DNA of 64,000 nt, from the NCBI RefSeq assembly GCF_004354985.1, contig NZ_SMSK01000008.1:62001-126000 (forward strand), given 5' to 3'. Source of the DNA: Segetibacter sp. 3557_3 (GTDB lineage: Bacteria; Bacteroidota; Bacteroidia; Chitinophagales; Chitinophagaceae). A program made the position numbers and the translations under genes. Below are positions 18,517 to 27,667 of this stretch, in pieces; the first letter of the stretch is position 1; each line of letters starts with the position of its first letter. A model generated the notes under the pieces. The model was given only the letters and a program-made list of their open reading frames with translations, did not search any database and was not told the DNA's origin.

Positions 18517-19746
18517 ATGTCTTTAACCCTGTCTCCGGGTGCTGAGTACGTGAAGCAGAAGCGTTCGTATCGAACGCTAACTACCGTATTTGGTATTCCA
18601 TTATACGTATATGCTGTATCACTTGCGTCGCTCTTTACCATTGTTGGTATTCTTTGGGACATCAGCTGGCATACTACTATTGGAAGGGACCAGTTTTTAT
18701 CACCACCTCACTTGCTGATTTATCTGGGGGCAATATTCGGTGGACTATTTTCCGGAATTCAAGTTCTGGTGAATACTTTTTCAGCTCCTCCGGTAGTAAA
18801 GCAGGGACTGGTAAAAATCTGGGGGTTTTTCTACAGTTCGCTCGGTGCACTTTTTTGCATATGGGGCGCAATAGCTATGCTCACTTCTGCGCCTTTCGAC
18901 GATTGGTGGCACAATACCTACGGACTAGACGTAGTGATTCTTTCGCCACCGCATGTGCTGCTTGGTTTAGGCATGCTGTTTATGCAGTTCGGCGCCTGTG
19001 TGAGTATTTCGAAATACCTGAATTTACACCAAAGACCTAGTATTTCGGGGGGGTCGTTTTTCGATGAGCGGAGAGACCTGATTCTAAAACTTTTATTTGT
19101 AGTTGCGGCCTCCAGCCTTTTAGCAATGGTTTGCACACTATTAAACGAATACCTGGACACGCGTAATCAACGCACAGCCCTCTTCTACCAGGTTGCTACT
19201 ATAGCAGTATTGCTTTTCGTACCGGCATTTGGGCGAAGCTTGAGAATAAAATGGGGCATGACCGCTGTTGCACTTGGTTATATGGTGATTATGGCCGGTT
19301 GTAACTTGGTCCTGCAGCTGTTTCCGGCGGTTCCGAAGTTAGGTCCGATATTAAATCCCGTCACCCACTTTCAGCCGTTCCAGTTTCCCCTGGTATTGGT
19401 TGTCCCTGCCGTGTTAATGGACCTCGTTATGCACCATTTCAAAGGCGGTGACTGGGGCAAAGCAGTTTTGATAAGCCTGGCATTTGTTGCCGCACTACTC
19501 GCCATACAATACCCGTTCAGTGGGTTTTTGTTGGAATCTCCCCTTGCGAGAAATTGGTTTTTTGGTTCTGAAGCGTGGTACTACGGGTTGGACCCCAATT
19601 GGGCGTACAGGTATAAATTTCTGCCGGAAGAGCTACAGCCCGTAGGCGTGGTGCTCAAAGGGGTAGCGATTGCTTTCGTAATTGGAATTCTGGTAAGCCG
19701 GCTAAGTCTCCGTTGGGGAAAGTGGCTTCAAAGTATACAGCGCTAA
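18517..19746 (+). CDS. Uncharacterised polytopic membrane protein with duplicated D-x3-H / SPPH motif
   Basis: 409 aa with about ten hydrophobic segments. Two internal repeats are visible: WDISWHTTIGRDQFLSPPHL (about 47-66) and FDDWWHNTYGLDVVILSPPH (about 127-146). Each sits at the edge of a membrane helix and ends in SPPH followed by a Gly-rich helix. Further His residues lie at VTHF (about 284) and MHH (about 305-307). Such paired Asp/His sets suggest a metal site in the membrane, but no known oxidase signature fits. The ATG at 18517 gives a sensible N-terminus. The next gene starts 52 bp downstream and is also His/Met-rich, so the two probably form one system. Function unknown. Confidence 0.75.
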   Translation: MSLTLSPGAEYVKQKRSYRTLTTVFGIPLYVYAVSLASLFTIVGILWDISWHTTIGRDQFLSPPHLLIYLGAIFGGLFSGIQVLVNTFSAPPVVKQGLVKIWGFFYSSLGALFCIWGAIAMLTSAPFDDWWHNTYGLDVVILSPPHVLLGLGMLFMQFGACVSISKYLNLHQRPSISGGSFFDERRDLILKLLFVVAASSLLAMVCTLLNEYLDTRNQRTALFYQVATIAVLLFVPAFGRSLRIKWGMTAVALGYMVIMAGCNLVLQLFPAVPKLGPILNPVTHFQPFQFPLVLVVPAVLMDLVMHHFKGGDWGKAVLISLAFVAALLAIQYPFSGFLLESPLARNWFFGSEAWYYGLDPNWAYRYKFLPEELQPVGVVLKGVAIAFVIGILVSRLSLRWGKWLQSIQR

Positions 19747-19798
19747 CAGCAGCAAACCGTTCACAAAACACTAATTATTCCAGACGCCCTACCCTTTT

Positions 19799-21424
19799 AT
19801 GAAAATAATTCTGACGATCTTATTAGTCGTGCTGACGCAAAACGGTTTTGCTCATGTTGGCAGCCCTGAAGTGGTAATGGAGGGAACTGCAGGACCATAT
19901 AAACTATTGGTCAGCGTTATGCCACCTGACGTGATCCCCGGAGTGGCCAAAGTAAAGGTCTACCTGCAAAGCCCGGTAAATAAGATAACGCTTCGGGCCG
20001 TGTATTTCAGATCCGGTGATGAGGGCGCACCCGAGCCTGACCCGATGACGGCTGTAGAAGGTGCAACCGGTCAGTATACGGGTGAAACCTGGCTGATGAA
20101 TGGCGGATCGTCAAGCGTCCAGATCAACCTGAGTGGCCGCGAGGGAAGCGGTGAATTGATTGTTCCGGTTGTGGCCATCTCAACCGCCAAAAAGGAGATG
20201 CCTGCCGCAACAGGCTGGACCCTGGCCGGGCTTGGATTACTGCTGTTTGTACTTATGGTAACCATTATTGGCGCGAGTGTCAGCGATGCACTCGCTAAAT
20301 CCGGGGAACAAATCAATGCCCGACGCAGGCGGATCAGGGTTGTGGGATTTATTGTTTCAGCACTATTGACTTCTCTTGTGGTTTATGGCGGAAATGCATG
20401 GTGGCAAAGCTGGGCAAGAAATTACCAGCGCTATATGTTCAAGCCAACACAAGCAAAATCGACCGTTGTGCAGCAGGATGGGATCGCAGAGTTAAGGTTT
20501 GGGCTGGATACCACTTCACAACGCAAAACATCTTTCTCCTTTGTTGTTCCTGATCATGGAAAAATGATGCACATGTTCATCATGCGTATCCCCGCAATGG
20601 ACGCGTTTGCACACCTGCATCCCGAACGAACTGATAGCGCTAATTACCGGACCATTTTACCTGCCTTGCCTCCAGGAAAATACCTGGCTTTTGCTGATCT
20701 GGTTTTTCAGAGTGGCTTTACCGAAACAGTTAAGGATACCTTCGAAATTACCAGCCAGCTTACAGACACGATTCATCAACTTGACAGGGACGACGCCTAT
20801 GCCTTTGCCCTACCGGCAGACGTGGTTGACAACCCTCAACTTACCAACCAGGAAAGTACTATAATCTGCGGAAAACCCGGTACCGGAGCAAGGTTGAAAG
20901 ATGGATCCGTTATGGTGTGGGAAGACATGACGACCGCGCCTTTACAAAGCGGGAAGTTGTACACGATGAAATTTTCGGTGACAGCTGCAGATGGAAAACC
21001 GGCTAAACTTGATCCGTACCTGGGAATGAGCGGGCATGCTGCGGTGGTGCGTAACGACGGAAATGTATATGTGCACCTGCACCCGGTAGGTACATTTTCA
21101 ATGGCTGCAGAACAAAACCTGTCGAAAAGGATTGCAGAACCAAAAGGGGTTTACGAATACCCCAATGCCAAAGCTTTTAGGGACAGCATCGACCGCTATG
21201 TCCGTTACTTGTCAACCTTAAGCGACACTGCCCGGGATCGGATGCTTATGAGCGGAATGGATATGCCGGCGGGTACTACCGAAAACGGGATGGGTACGAT
21301 GCAGCACGACAACGTGGTGTCGTTTCCGTATGCTTTTCCTGCTGCCGGGCAATACCGGGTGTGGGTACAGGTTAAGATAAACGGCCGTGTACTTACTGGT
21401 GCTTTTGATAAAACGGTAAACTAA
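19799..21424 (+). CDS. Membrane-anchored His/Met-rich exported protein (CopC/YtkA-like domains)
   Basis: 541 aa. A signal peptide is followed directly by AHVGSPEVVMEGTAGPY, giving a mature N-terminus that starts with His after cleavage, as in CopC and copper-binding LPMO-like proteins. A beta-rich domain follows, then two transmembrane helices (about 140-165 and 180-200). A large extracytoplasmic region carries MMHMFIMRIPAMDAFAHLHPER, LPPGKYLAFADLVFQSGFTETV, and later YLGMSGHAAVVRN..YVHLHPVGTFSM and a Met/Gly-rich MSGMDMPAGTTENGMGTM tract. These His-x-His and Met clusters suit copper. Probably co-transcribed with the upstream SPPH membrane protein. A perfect 9-bp hairpin follows the stop. No function is established. 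Confidence 0.75.
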   Translation: MKIILTILLVVLTQNGFAHVGSPEVVMEGTAGPYKLLVSVMPPDVIPGVAKVKVYLQSPVNKITLRAVYFRSGDEGAPEPDPMTAVEGATGQYTGETWLMNGGSSSVQINLSGREGSGELIVPVVAISTAKKEMPAATGWTLAGLGLLLFVLMVTIIGASVSDALAKSGEQINARRRRIRVVGFIVSALLTSLVVYGGNAWWQSWARNYQRYMFKPTQAKSTVVQQDGIAELRFGLDTTSQRKTSFSFVVPDHGKMMHMFIMRIPAMDAFAHLHPERTDSANYRTILPALPPGKYLAFADLVFQSGFTETVKDTFEITSQLTDTIHQLDRDDAYAFALPADVVDNPQLTNQESTIICGKPGTGARLKDGSVMVWEDMTTAPLQSGKLYTMKFSVTAADGKPAKLDPYLGMSGHAAVVRNDGNVYVHLHPVGTFSMAAEQNLSKRIAEPKGVYEYPNAKAFRDSIDRYVRYLSTLSDTARDRMLMSGMDMPAGTTENGMGTMQHDNVVSFPYAFPAAGQYRVWVQVKINGRVLTGAFDKTVN

Positions 21425-21425
21425 A

Positions 21426-21451
21426 GCGGTACCAACCGTGGCTGGTACCGC
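21426..21451 (+). terminator. Hairpin after the His/Met-rich gene
   Basis: Perfect 9-bp stem gcggtacca / tggtaccgc with an 8-nt loop, starting two bases after the stop codon at 21422-21424. No T-run follows, so it is a weak intrinsic terminator candidate or an mRNA 3'-end stabiliser between convergent genes. Confidence 0.45.
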
Positions 21452-21497
21452 ATTAAGACTTATCCGGGAAAGGGGAAGAACTTGGTTTTGCCTTTTT

Positions 21498-21764
21498 TTA
21501 TTGCTGGGTACTTTCGATCTTTCTTTGCTCTTTATCTATGCTTCTGAGCTTTTTATTCCGCCGGTGTTCCTGTCTTTTAAGTCGTCTTTCCTGTTTGTTG
21601 ATTTTGCGTTCCCGGCGTTCAATCTTTTTGTCGAGGCGCTTGGTGTCTTTCGCATCGCTTTCGATCCGCTTTTCAGATTTTCTCAGTTGTGCACTGTCGA
21701 CCTGGGAGAAGCCGGTGATTGAAATAAAGAGCGTTATCAAAAGGAAAAATAGTTGCTTTTTCAT
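21498..21764 (-). CDS. Small secreted charged coiled-coil protein
   Basis: 88 aa: a signal peptide (MKKQLFFLLITLFISITGFSQ) followed by about 65 residues that are almost entirely Lys, Arg, Glu, Asp and Gln in a heptad-like pattern (KSEKRIESDAKD..KKIERRERKINKQERR). This predicts a long periplasmic helix or coiled coil with a strong positive charge. I do not recognise a family. Similar short signal-peptide/charged-helix proteins are common in Chitinophagaceae. The intact signal peptide argues that it is a real gene. It converges on the His/Met-rich gene. Confidence 0.65.
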   Translation of the reverse strand: MKKQLFFLLITLFISITGFSQVDSAQLRKSEKRIESDAKDTKRLDKKIERRERKINKQERRLKRQEHRRNKKLRSIDKEQRKIESTQQ

Positions 21765-21837
21765 AAAAGGGGTTTGTAGAATGAGGATTGTAGTACTGGT
21801 ATAAGTATTGAAATTAACATGCCATGGGGGGCTCTTT

Positions 21838-22520
21838 AGCGGATTGCGGGATTGGGGTTAGGTATTAAGGTATTGGGTATCGAGGTATTGGGAGAGCCGG
21901 TTCGCGGATTACGAATTGGCGGATTACGAATTGGCGAATTGCGGCTAAGGTATTGGGTATTGAGGTATTTGGTATTAGGAGAGCCGATTCACGGATTGCG
22001 GATTGGCGAATTGCGTATTAGGTAACCGCAAAGGGCGGGAAGCGGAGGTGGGCGCAGAGGAGTCTTTGGGTAATTAATCTATAAATGTTAAGCGCTTCCT
22101 TAATATCTCTTCAAGCCGTGTGATCCGTGTGCCATTGCGTGTCGTTAGTGTGCATCTTTGGTGACCAGCTGTTGTACAAGGATGAGGCGATGGTTGCGAC
22201 GCTCCGTTCAAATCCGGATTTTCATGGCAACAGGGTTCCGGATGTAGGTATTGGAGCCCATTGGCGGATTACGAATTAGCGAATTGCGTATTGGGAACCG
22301 CAGAGGTGCGGAGAAGCAGAGGTTGGCGCAGAGAATTCGGAGAGCCGATTGAGGCTTGGGTATTGAGGTATTTGGTATTGGTAGAGCCGATTCACGGATT
22401 GCGGATTGGCGAATTGCGTATTGGGAACCGCAGAGAAGCGGAGAAGTTGAGGTTTCGCAGAGGAGTCTCTGGGTAAACCGCAGAGCAGCTGATTTTGAAT
22501 TTTGAATTTTGAATTTTCTA
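21838..22520. repeat. Block of degenerate ~118-bp direct repeats
   Basis: Gene-free block built from an imperfect unit: ...tattgaggtatttggtatt, agagccgattcacggattg, cggattggcgaattgcgtat, then gggaaccgcagag and ggagtctctgggtaa. Best copies are at about 21957-22074 and 22359-22476, with partial copies at about 21860-21956 and 22260-22336. Shorter subrepeats (ggattgcggattggcgaatt; ggtattgggtattgaggtat) repeat inside the unit. Spurious open frames in the block are explained by the repeat. It lies between the coiled-coil gene and uvrB. Confidence 0.8.
22494..22516. repeat. Heptanucleotide tandem repeat
   Basis: Three consecutive copies of a 7-bp unit (ttttgaa) form a short slippery tract at the end of the 118-bp repeat block. 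It lies about 250 bp upstream of uvrB, so it is unlikely to be part of that promoter. Confidence 0.7.
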
Positions 22521-22540
22521 CGCTGAATAGCATTGTTGCA

Positions 22541-22628
22541 GTAAAAGGGAGTGACACCTGTCCGAACAAGGTTCATCCGGGCGGGCAACGATGTTCAACC
22601 CTGACTCTTCCGCTGGTTCCCAAAGAAG
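22541..22628 (+). repeat. Dispersed core repeat with REP-like hairpin
   Basis: Plus-orientation copy beginning gggagtgacacctgtccgaa. The hairpin is at 22557-22585 (cctgtccgaac pairing with gttc..cgggcggg), followed by caacgatg. It then ends in ggttcccaaagaag, matching the core found in the mobile element at 46759 and at 5978, 39053 and 57346. No inverted terminal repeats flank it. Confidence 0.65.
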
Positions 22629-22762
22629 AAAATATGTTCCCGGGTAAGCATGTCTTGTAGGCAATGGACTGCTTTGGTTTGTGAATCTTTATTTCTGTCA
22701 TAAATCCGGAAATCCGGCAGTTTGCCGCAAGTGCTAAACCCCTACATTCAGTAATTTGCAGT

Positions 22763-24796
22763 ATGTCGATGTTTAATATTCACTCACCTTACCAACCCGC
22801 CGGGGATCAGCCCTCGGCTATTCAACAATTAACCGATGGGCTGAACCAGGGTGAAAGGTACCAAACCCTCCTCGGGGTTACGGGAAGCGGTAAAACATTT
22901 ACCATGGCCAACGTTATTCAAAACGTGCAACGGCCGACCCTTGTGCTTACCCATAATAAAACCCTGGTTGCTCAATTATATGGCGAGTTCAAGCAGTTTT
23001 TTCCCGACAATGCGGTTGGTTACTTCGTAAGCTACTACGACTATTACCAGCCGGAAGCTTATATGCCGGTAAGCGACACCTACATTGAAAAGGACCAGAG
23101 TATCAACGAAGAACTGGACAAACTGCGCTTACAAGCTACATCGCAGCTGCTAACGGGACGCAGGGACATTATTGTTGTAGCCAGCGTTAGTTGTATTTAT
23201 GGTATCGGTAACCCAAAAGAATTTGCAAACGGTATCGTAAGAATTAAAAAAGGGGAGACCATTTCCAGGCAAGGGTTTTTACACTCACTGGTAAATAGCC
23301 TGTACAATCGCAGCCAGACAGAATTTTCGCGTGGTACCTTCCGGGTGAAGGGTGACACCGTTGACATTAACCTGCCCTATGTTGATTTCGGCTACCGCAT
23401 TACTTTCTTCGGCGACGAAATTGAAACAATCGAGACGCTTGATCTCCAGAGTAGTAAACGGATTAGCACAGTAGACGATGCCGCAATTTTTCCGGCTAAC
23501 CTTTACCTGGCACCAAAAGATATGATGCAACAGGTCTTGTACGAGATACAGGATGAGATGCAGGCACAGGTAGAATATTTTAAAGCGACCAACAAATACA
23601 TTGAGGCGCAACGCCTCAGCGAGCGGGTTAATTACGACCTAGAGATGATCCGGGAACTTGGGTTTTGTAACGGCATTGAAAACTACTCCCGATTTTTTGA
23701 CCGGCGTGAACCCGGCACCCGGCCCTTCTGCTTACTGGATTACTTTCCAAAAGACTTCTTGTGCATTGTTGATGAAAGCCACCAAACCATACCCCAGGTT
23801 GCGGGCATGTATGGAGGTGACCGAAGCCGGAAGCTTACCCTGGTTGAATTTGGCTTCCGGTTGCCCAGTGCGCTGGATAACCGCCCATTAAACTTTAATG
23901 AATTTGAGTCGTTACTGGACCAAACCGTGTTTGTAAGCGCCACACCCGGGGACTACGAACTCGAAAAAACCGGCGGTTTTGTAATTGAACAGATTGCAAG
24001 ACCAACAGGTTTGCTTGATCCACCGATCGAAGTAAGACCCAGTGTTAACCAGATTGACGACCTGCTCGATGAAATTGACAAACGCGTAACCAAAGGCGAC
24101 CGGGTACTGGTGACCACCCTAACCAAAAGGATGGCCGAAGAAATGGATAAATACCTGGCGCGGATCAACATCAAAAGTAAGTACATACACAGCGAGGTAC
24201 AAACACTTGATCGTATTGAAATACTTCGGCAGTTGCGCCTGGGTGAAATAGACGTGCTGGTGGGTGTTAACCTCTTGCGTGAGGGACTTGACCTCCCCGA
24301 AGTTTCGCTGGTCGCCATTCTTGATGCCGACAAAGAAGGCTTTCTCCGCAATGAACGATCACTTACCCAAACCGCCGGCCGGGCTGCACGAAACGTTGAC
24401 GGACTCGTAATTTTTTACGCTGATACAATGACAGAAAGTATGCAGCGGACGATTGATGAAACCAATCGCCGTCGTGAAAAGCAGATTGCCTATAACCTGG
24501 AACATGGGATTACCCCTCAAACCATCCGGAAAACGGTTGAGCAAATCATGAAGCAAACGTCTGTACTGGATATTAAGGGCAGTGACGACAATGTAGAGTA
24601 TTCACTAATCGACGATAAACCCCTCGTTGCAGCTGAACAGCAGCAGGAGTACAAGACCATTCCGCAAATGGAAAAAGCGATTACACAGGTGAAAAAACAA
24701 ATGGAGAAAGCTGCGCGTGACCTGGACTTTATGGAAGCTGCCAGGCTGCGGGACCAAATGTTTAAGATGCAAAAAGAACTTGAAGCGGTGAAATAG
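22763..24796 (+). CDS. uvrB: UvrABC system protein B
   Basis: Excinuclease subunit of 677 aa, the damage-verification helicase of nucleotide excision repair that works with UvrA and UvrC. Walker A is GVTGSGKTFTMANV (about 39-52). The beta-hairpin region YYDYYQPEAYMP is present, as are the DEXX-box-like DESH, the helicase motif TLTKRMAEEMDKYL, and GVNLLREGLDLPEVSLVAILDADKEGFLR. The C-terminal UVR domain (QMEKAARDLDFMEAARLRDQM, about 640-660) that contacts UvrC is intact. Full family length. It appears monocistronic after a long non-coding region. Confidence 0.98.
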   Translation: MSMFNIHSPYQPAGDQPSAIQQLTDGLNQGERYQTLLGVTGSGKTFTMANVIQNVQRPTLVLTHNKTLVAQLYGEFKQFFPDNAVGYFVSYYDYYQPEAYMPVSDTYIEKDQSINEELDKLRLQATSQLLTGRRDIIVVASVSCIYGIGNPKEFANGIVRIKKGETISRQGFLHSLVNSLYNRSQTEFSRGTFRVKGDTVDINLPYVDFGYRITFFGDEIETIETLDLQSSKRISTVDDAAIFPANLYLAPKDMMQQVLYEIQDEMQAQVEYFKATNKYIEAQRLSERVNYDLEMIRELGFCNGIENYSRFFDRREPGTRPFCLLDYFPKDFLCIVDESHQTIPQVAGMYGGDRSRKLTLVEFGFRLPSALDNRPLNFNEFESLLDQTVFVSATPGDYELEKTGGFVIEQIARPTGLLDPPIEVRPSVNQIDDLLDEIDKRVTKGDRVLVTTLTKRMAEEMDKYLARINIKSKYIHSEVQTLDRIEILRQLRLGEIDVLVGVNLLREGLDLPEVSLVAILDADKEGFLRNERSLTQTAGRAARNVDGLVIFYADTMTESMQRTIDETNRRREKQIAYNLEHGITPQTIRKTVEQIMKQTSVLDIKGSDDNVEYSLIDDKPLVAAEQQQEYKTIPQMEKAITQVKKQMEKAARDLDFMEAARLRDQMFKMQKELEAVK

Positions 24797-24895
24797 TTGC
24801 ACGCATTCATAACTAAATAAAAAGCCTAAAATTATACCCGTATCCTGCTGGAGCGGTATTTCCACCTATCTTGCAGCCCTCAAAATTTTGACATT

Positions 24896-25483
24896 ATGGA
24901 GTATGGGAAAATCATTGCAATCAGCGGGATGGCGGGTTTATTCGAGCTGGTTGGAAGTAAAAAAGACGGTGCAATCGTTCGCTCTTTAGAAGACAAATCA
25001 ACCAAATTTGTTTCTTCGCGTATACATAATTTTTCTCACCTGGAAAGCATAGAAGTTTACACGACTGGTGAAAATGTTAACCTTGTAGATGTGCTGCAGG
25101 CTATTAAACAGTCCGGTGAAGCTACACCATCGGAGAAGGACAATGCCGCCATCAAAGCATTCTTCGAAAAAGTATATCCCGAACTGGATTTTGAAAGGGT
25201 ATATGCCAGCGACATGAAGAAAATGGTAAAATGGTATACTATACTTTCCGCCAATGATGTTGAATTTAAGTTGACCCAGCAGTCTGAGGAAGCCGAAGAC
25301 GATGCAGCAGAAGATGTTGACGTAACTGATCAGCCGCTTGAAGCTGTTGAGGCATCCACCACGGAAGGTGCTGCTGAAACCGTTTCTGAAGACTCGGAGT
25401 TGGTTGAAGCAGCAGAAACAACTGAAGAGCCTGGTTCTGCAAAGAAAAAGGCGCCGAAAAAGAAGAAATCAGAAGAAGAATAA
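24896..25483 (+). CDS. DUF5606 domain-containing protein
   Basis: 195-aa cytosolic protein. The first ~140 residues match the Bacteroidota-specific DUF5606 domain: YGKIIAISGMAGLFELVG, FVSSRIHNFSHLESIEVYT, LVDVLQAIK, and MKKMVKWYTIL. The rest is a low-complexity acidic tail (Glu, Ala, Asp, Thr) ending in a Lys-rich patch (KKKAPKKKK), suggesting nucleic-acid or partner binding through a disordered tail. The domain's function is unknown. It lies 99 bp after uvrB and 83 bp before the M3 peptidase, so it may share transcripts with either. Confidence 0.9.
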   Translation: MEYGKIIAISGMAGLFELVGSKKDGAIVRSLEDKSTKFVSSRIHNFSHLESIEVYTTGENVNLVDVLQAIKQSGEATPSEKDNAAIKAFFEKVYPELDFERVYASDMKKMVKWYTILSANDVEFKLTQQSEEAEDDAAEDVDVTDQPLEAVEASTTEGAAETVSEDSELVEAAETTEEPGSAKKKAPKKKKSEEE

Positions 25484-25566
25484 CTTATTGCATCCTTCAG
25501 GTCCGGTAATCGAGATCGAACCCGCTGGTTCGGCTTGGTTCCCGGACTTTTTAAATTGTACCCCTT

Positions 25567-27285
25567 ATGACGCTAAACGCAGACATACAGAAGCTACCAC
25601 GTCACTTTGTACCAGCTGACTTTAAATTAACCAACTGGGAAGCTGTTGAGCCGTTTTTTAAACAACTGGTTGACCGGCCAATTAATTCTGCCGGCGACCT
25701 GGAGAAATGGTTGAGGGATATGAGTGAATTGGAGGCCGTGGTAAGCGAAGATGCTTGTTGGCGCCAAATCAAAATGACTTGTGATACTACCGATAAGTCG
25801 CTGGAAGAGTCGTTCAACTTTTTCTGCATGGAGATCCAGCCAAAATTGCAACCCTATGCGGACCTGCTGAACCGTAAGCTGGTTTCCAACCCTTACACCA
25901 AAGAACTCAACCAAAACCAGTATTTTACCTACCTGCGAAGCGTTAAAAAAAGTATTGACCTGTACCGCGAAGAAAATATTCCGCTACAGGCAGAACTGAG
26001 TGTAATGCAACAACAGTTCGGGGTGATTTCGGCTAAGATGACGATCGAGGTAAATGGACAGGAATATACACTGCAGCAAGCGGCTAAATTCCTGGAGAGC
26101 CACGACCGCAACTTACGGGAGGAAGTGTACCGCAAGATCAATGAAAGAAGGGCGTTGGATAAAGATGCCCTAAATGATTTATACACCCAACTCATCCAAA
26201 AGCGTCACCAGGTTGCTTTAAATGCCGGTTTTGCAAACTACCGCGATTATAAGTTTGCCGAAATGGGCCGGTTTGACTATACCAAAGAGGATTGTTTCAA
26301 GTTTCACGAAGCCGTAAAGCTTCATGTTTTGCCGTTGGTTGAAAAGATCAACCTGAAGAAAAAAGCCAAACTTGGCGTTGATGTGTTAAGGCCATGGGAT
26401 ACCGAAGCAGAGCCTGAAGGAGTTGAGCCGCTAAACCCCTTTAAAACCGGGGAAGAGCTAACCGAAAAAACCATCCAATGCTTTGAGCAACTTAACCCGT
26501 TTTTTGCAGACTGCCTGCGGAAGATGAAGGCAATTGGTCACCTGGACCTGGAGAGCCGTAAAGGAAAAGCCCCGGGAGGTTACAATTGCCCGCTCGCGGA
26601 AAGTGGTGCCCCCTTTATTTTTATGAATGCGGCTGGCCAGATGCACGATGTAACCACCATGGTTCACGAAGGCGGTCATGCCATCCATTCTTTTCTCGCG
26701 CACCCCCTCGAACTCAGCGCCTTTAAAGAATACCCAATGGAGATTGCCGAGGTTGCGAGCATGGCCATGGAACTTTTCAGCATGGACTACTGGCAGGTGT
26801 TCTTCGACAAGCCGGAAGATCTGCAACGCGCCAGGGAGCACCAGCTGGAGCGTACCATCAGCATCTTTCCATGGATCGCTACGATCGATAAGTTCCAGCA
26901 TTGGGTTTACGAAAATCCAACCCATTCTTTAGAAGAGCGGACAGCTAAATGGACAGCAATACTGGAAGAGTTTTCGACCCATACCGTTGACTTTATTGGT
27001 CTGGAAGAATACCGGAAAATTGGCTGGCAAAGACAGCTTCACCTGTTTGAGGTACCTTTTTATTACATCGAATACGGGATTGCTCAATTAGGTGCGATCG
27101 GGATGTGGATGCAATTCAAACAAAGCAAAGAACAGGCGTTGAACAATTATATGCAGGCACTTAGTCTGGGCGGAACAAAAACGCTTCCCGCGCTTTATGA
27201 AGCAGCCGGACTGAAGTTTGATCTTTCACCAGGCCATATAGAAACGTTGATGAAGTTTGTAAATTGGGAGATGGAGAAGCTGTGA
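25567..27285 (+). CDS. M3 family oligoendopeptidase (PepF-like)
   Basis: Zinc metallopeptidase of 572 aa that cleaves short peptides in the cytosol. The zinc motif is HEGGHAIHSF (about 374-383), with the third ligand Glu in the downstream helix EIAEVASMAMELFSMD. The N-terminal helical lid carries the typical SVKKSIDLYREEN and QIQKRHQVALNAGFANYRDY-like segments. Length matches the M3 oligoendopeptidase F group. No signal peptide. The stop is followed by a repeat-rich non-coding region. Confidence 0.95.
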   Translation: MTLNADIQKLPRHFVPADFKLTNWEAVEPFFKQLVDRPINSAGDLEKWLRDMSELEAVVSEDACWRQIKMTCDTTDKSLEESFNFFCMEIQPKLQPYADLLNRKLVSNPYTKELNQNQYFTYLRSVKKSIDLYREENIPLQAELSVMQQQFGVISAKMTIEVNGQEYTLQQAAKFLESHDRNLREEVYRKINERRALDKDALNDLYTQLIQKRHQVALNAGFANYRDYKFAEMGRFDYTKEDCFKFHEAVKLHVLPLVEKINLKKKAKLGVDVLRPWDTEAEPEGVEPLNPFKTGEELTEKTIQCFEQLNPFFADCLRKMKAIGHLDLESRKGKAPGGYNCPLAESGAPFIFMNAAGQMHDVTTMVHEGGHAIHSFLAHPLELSAFKEYPMEIAEVASMAMELFSMDYWQVFFDKPEDLQRAREHQLERTISIFPWIATIDKFQHWVYENPTHSLEERTAKWTAILEEFSTHTVDFIGLEEYRKIGWQRQLHLFEVPFYYIEYGIAQLGAIGMWMQFKQSKEQALNNYMQALSLGGTKTLPALYEAAGLKFDLSPGHIETLMKFVNWEMEKL

Positions 27286-27302
27286 GTGAGTTGAGAGTGA
27301 AG

Positions 27303-27372
27303 AGTGTAGAATTATGAGTGTAGAGTTATGGGTGTAGAGTTATGGGTGTAGAGTTATGAGTGATGAGATATG
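27303..27372. repeat. 14-bp tandem repeat (five units)
   Basis: Four near-identical units of agtgtagagttatg at 27303-27358, followed by a degenerate fifth (agtgatgagatatg) to 27372. It starts about 18 bp after the M3 peptidase stop codon. Confidence 0.85.
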
Positions 27373-27475
27373 GGAGATGAGACGTAATGATTGTTCGGTT
27401 CAGGTTGGTTGTTATTACGAGGCTGATCAACTGTGTTGTCATCGCGAGGCAACGAGGGATCTCTTGTTAACGATG

Positions 27476-27628
27476 AACTATGATCCAATGTCGTTTCCTT
27501 AAGCACCAGATAAAAAAAGCCGAACAGAATAGCTGCAAGTACAAGTGAGTGACACAACGATGCTCAATAGTTTTCCGAACGCCGGCTCCCAAAAAAAGTT
27601 CTTAAGTCAACGACATTGAACTATGATC
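27476..27628. mobile_element. MITE copy A (133 bp) with 10-bp target duplication
   Basis: The element occupies 27486-27618. Its ends are CAATGTCGTTTCCTTAAG on the left and the inverse of CAATGTCGTTGACTTAAG on the right (16 of 18 identical). It is flanked by perfect direct repeats aactatgatc at 27476-27485 and 27619-27628. It carries no coding capacity. It is the same length as copy B at 43751, and both share the internal segment gtacaag..gtg.gac.c.aacgatg. It sits in a convergent gap and should be neutral for its neighbours. Confidence 0.88.
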
Positions 27629-27667
27629 TGTGAATGATGGGTCTCAAGTTTGCGAATGGCGTCTTCA

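Noticed and set aside
21426-21451. Riboswitch or structured RNA reading of the hairpin after the His/Met-rich gene
   Set aside because: It is a single simple stem with no conserved motif; a transcript-end role is simpler.
22208-22588. Minus-strand open frame of 126 codons within the 118-bp repeats
   Set aside because: It simply translates the repeat words (for example repeated FAVPNTQ / RNSLIRNP text) and is not a protein.
27354-27557. Minus-strand open frame of 67 codons with a hydrophobic start
   Set aside because: It runs across the MITE left end and a common interspersed repeat, so the apparent signal peptide comes from mobile DNA.
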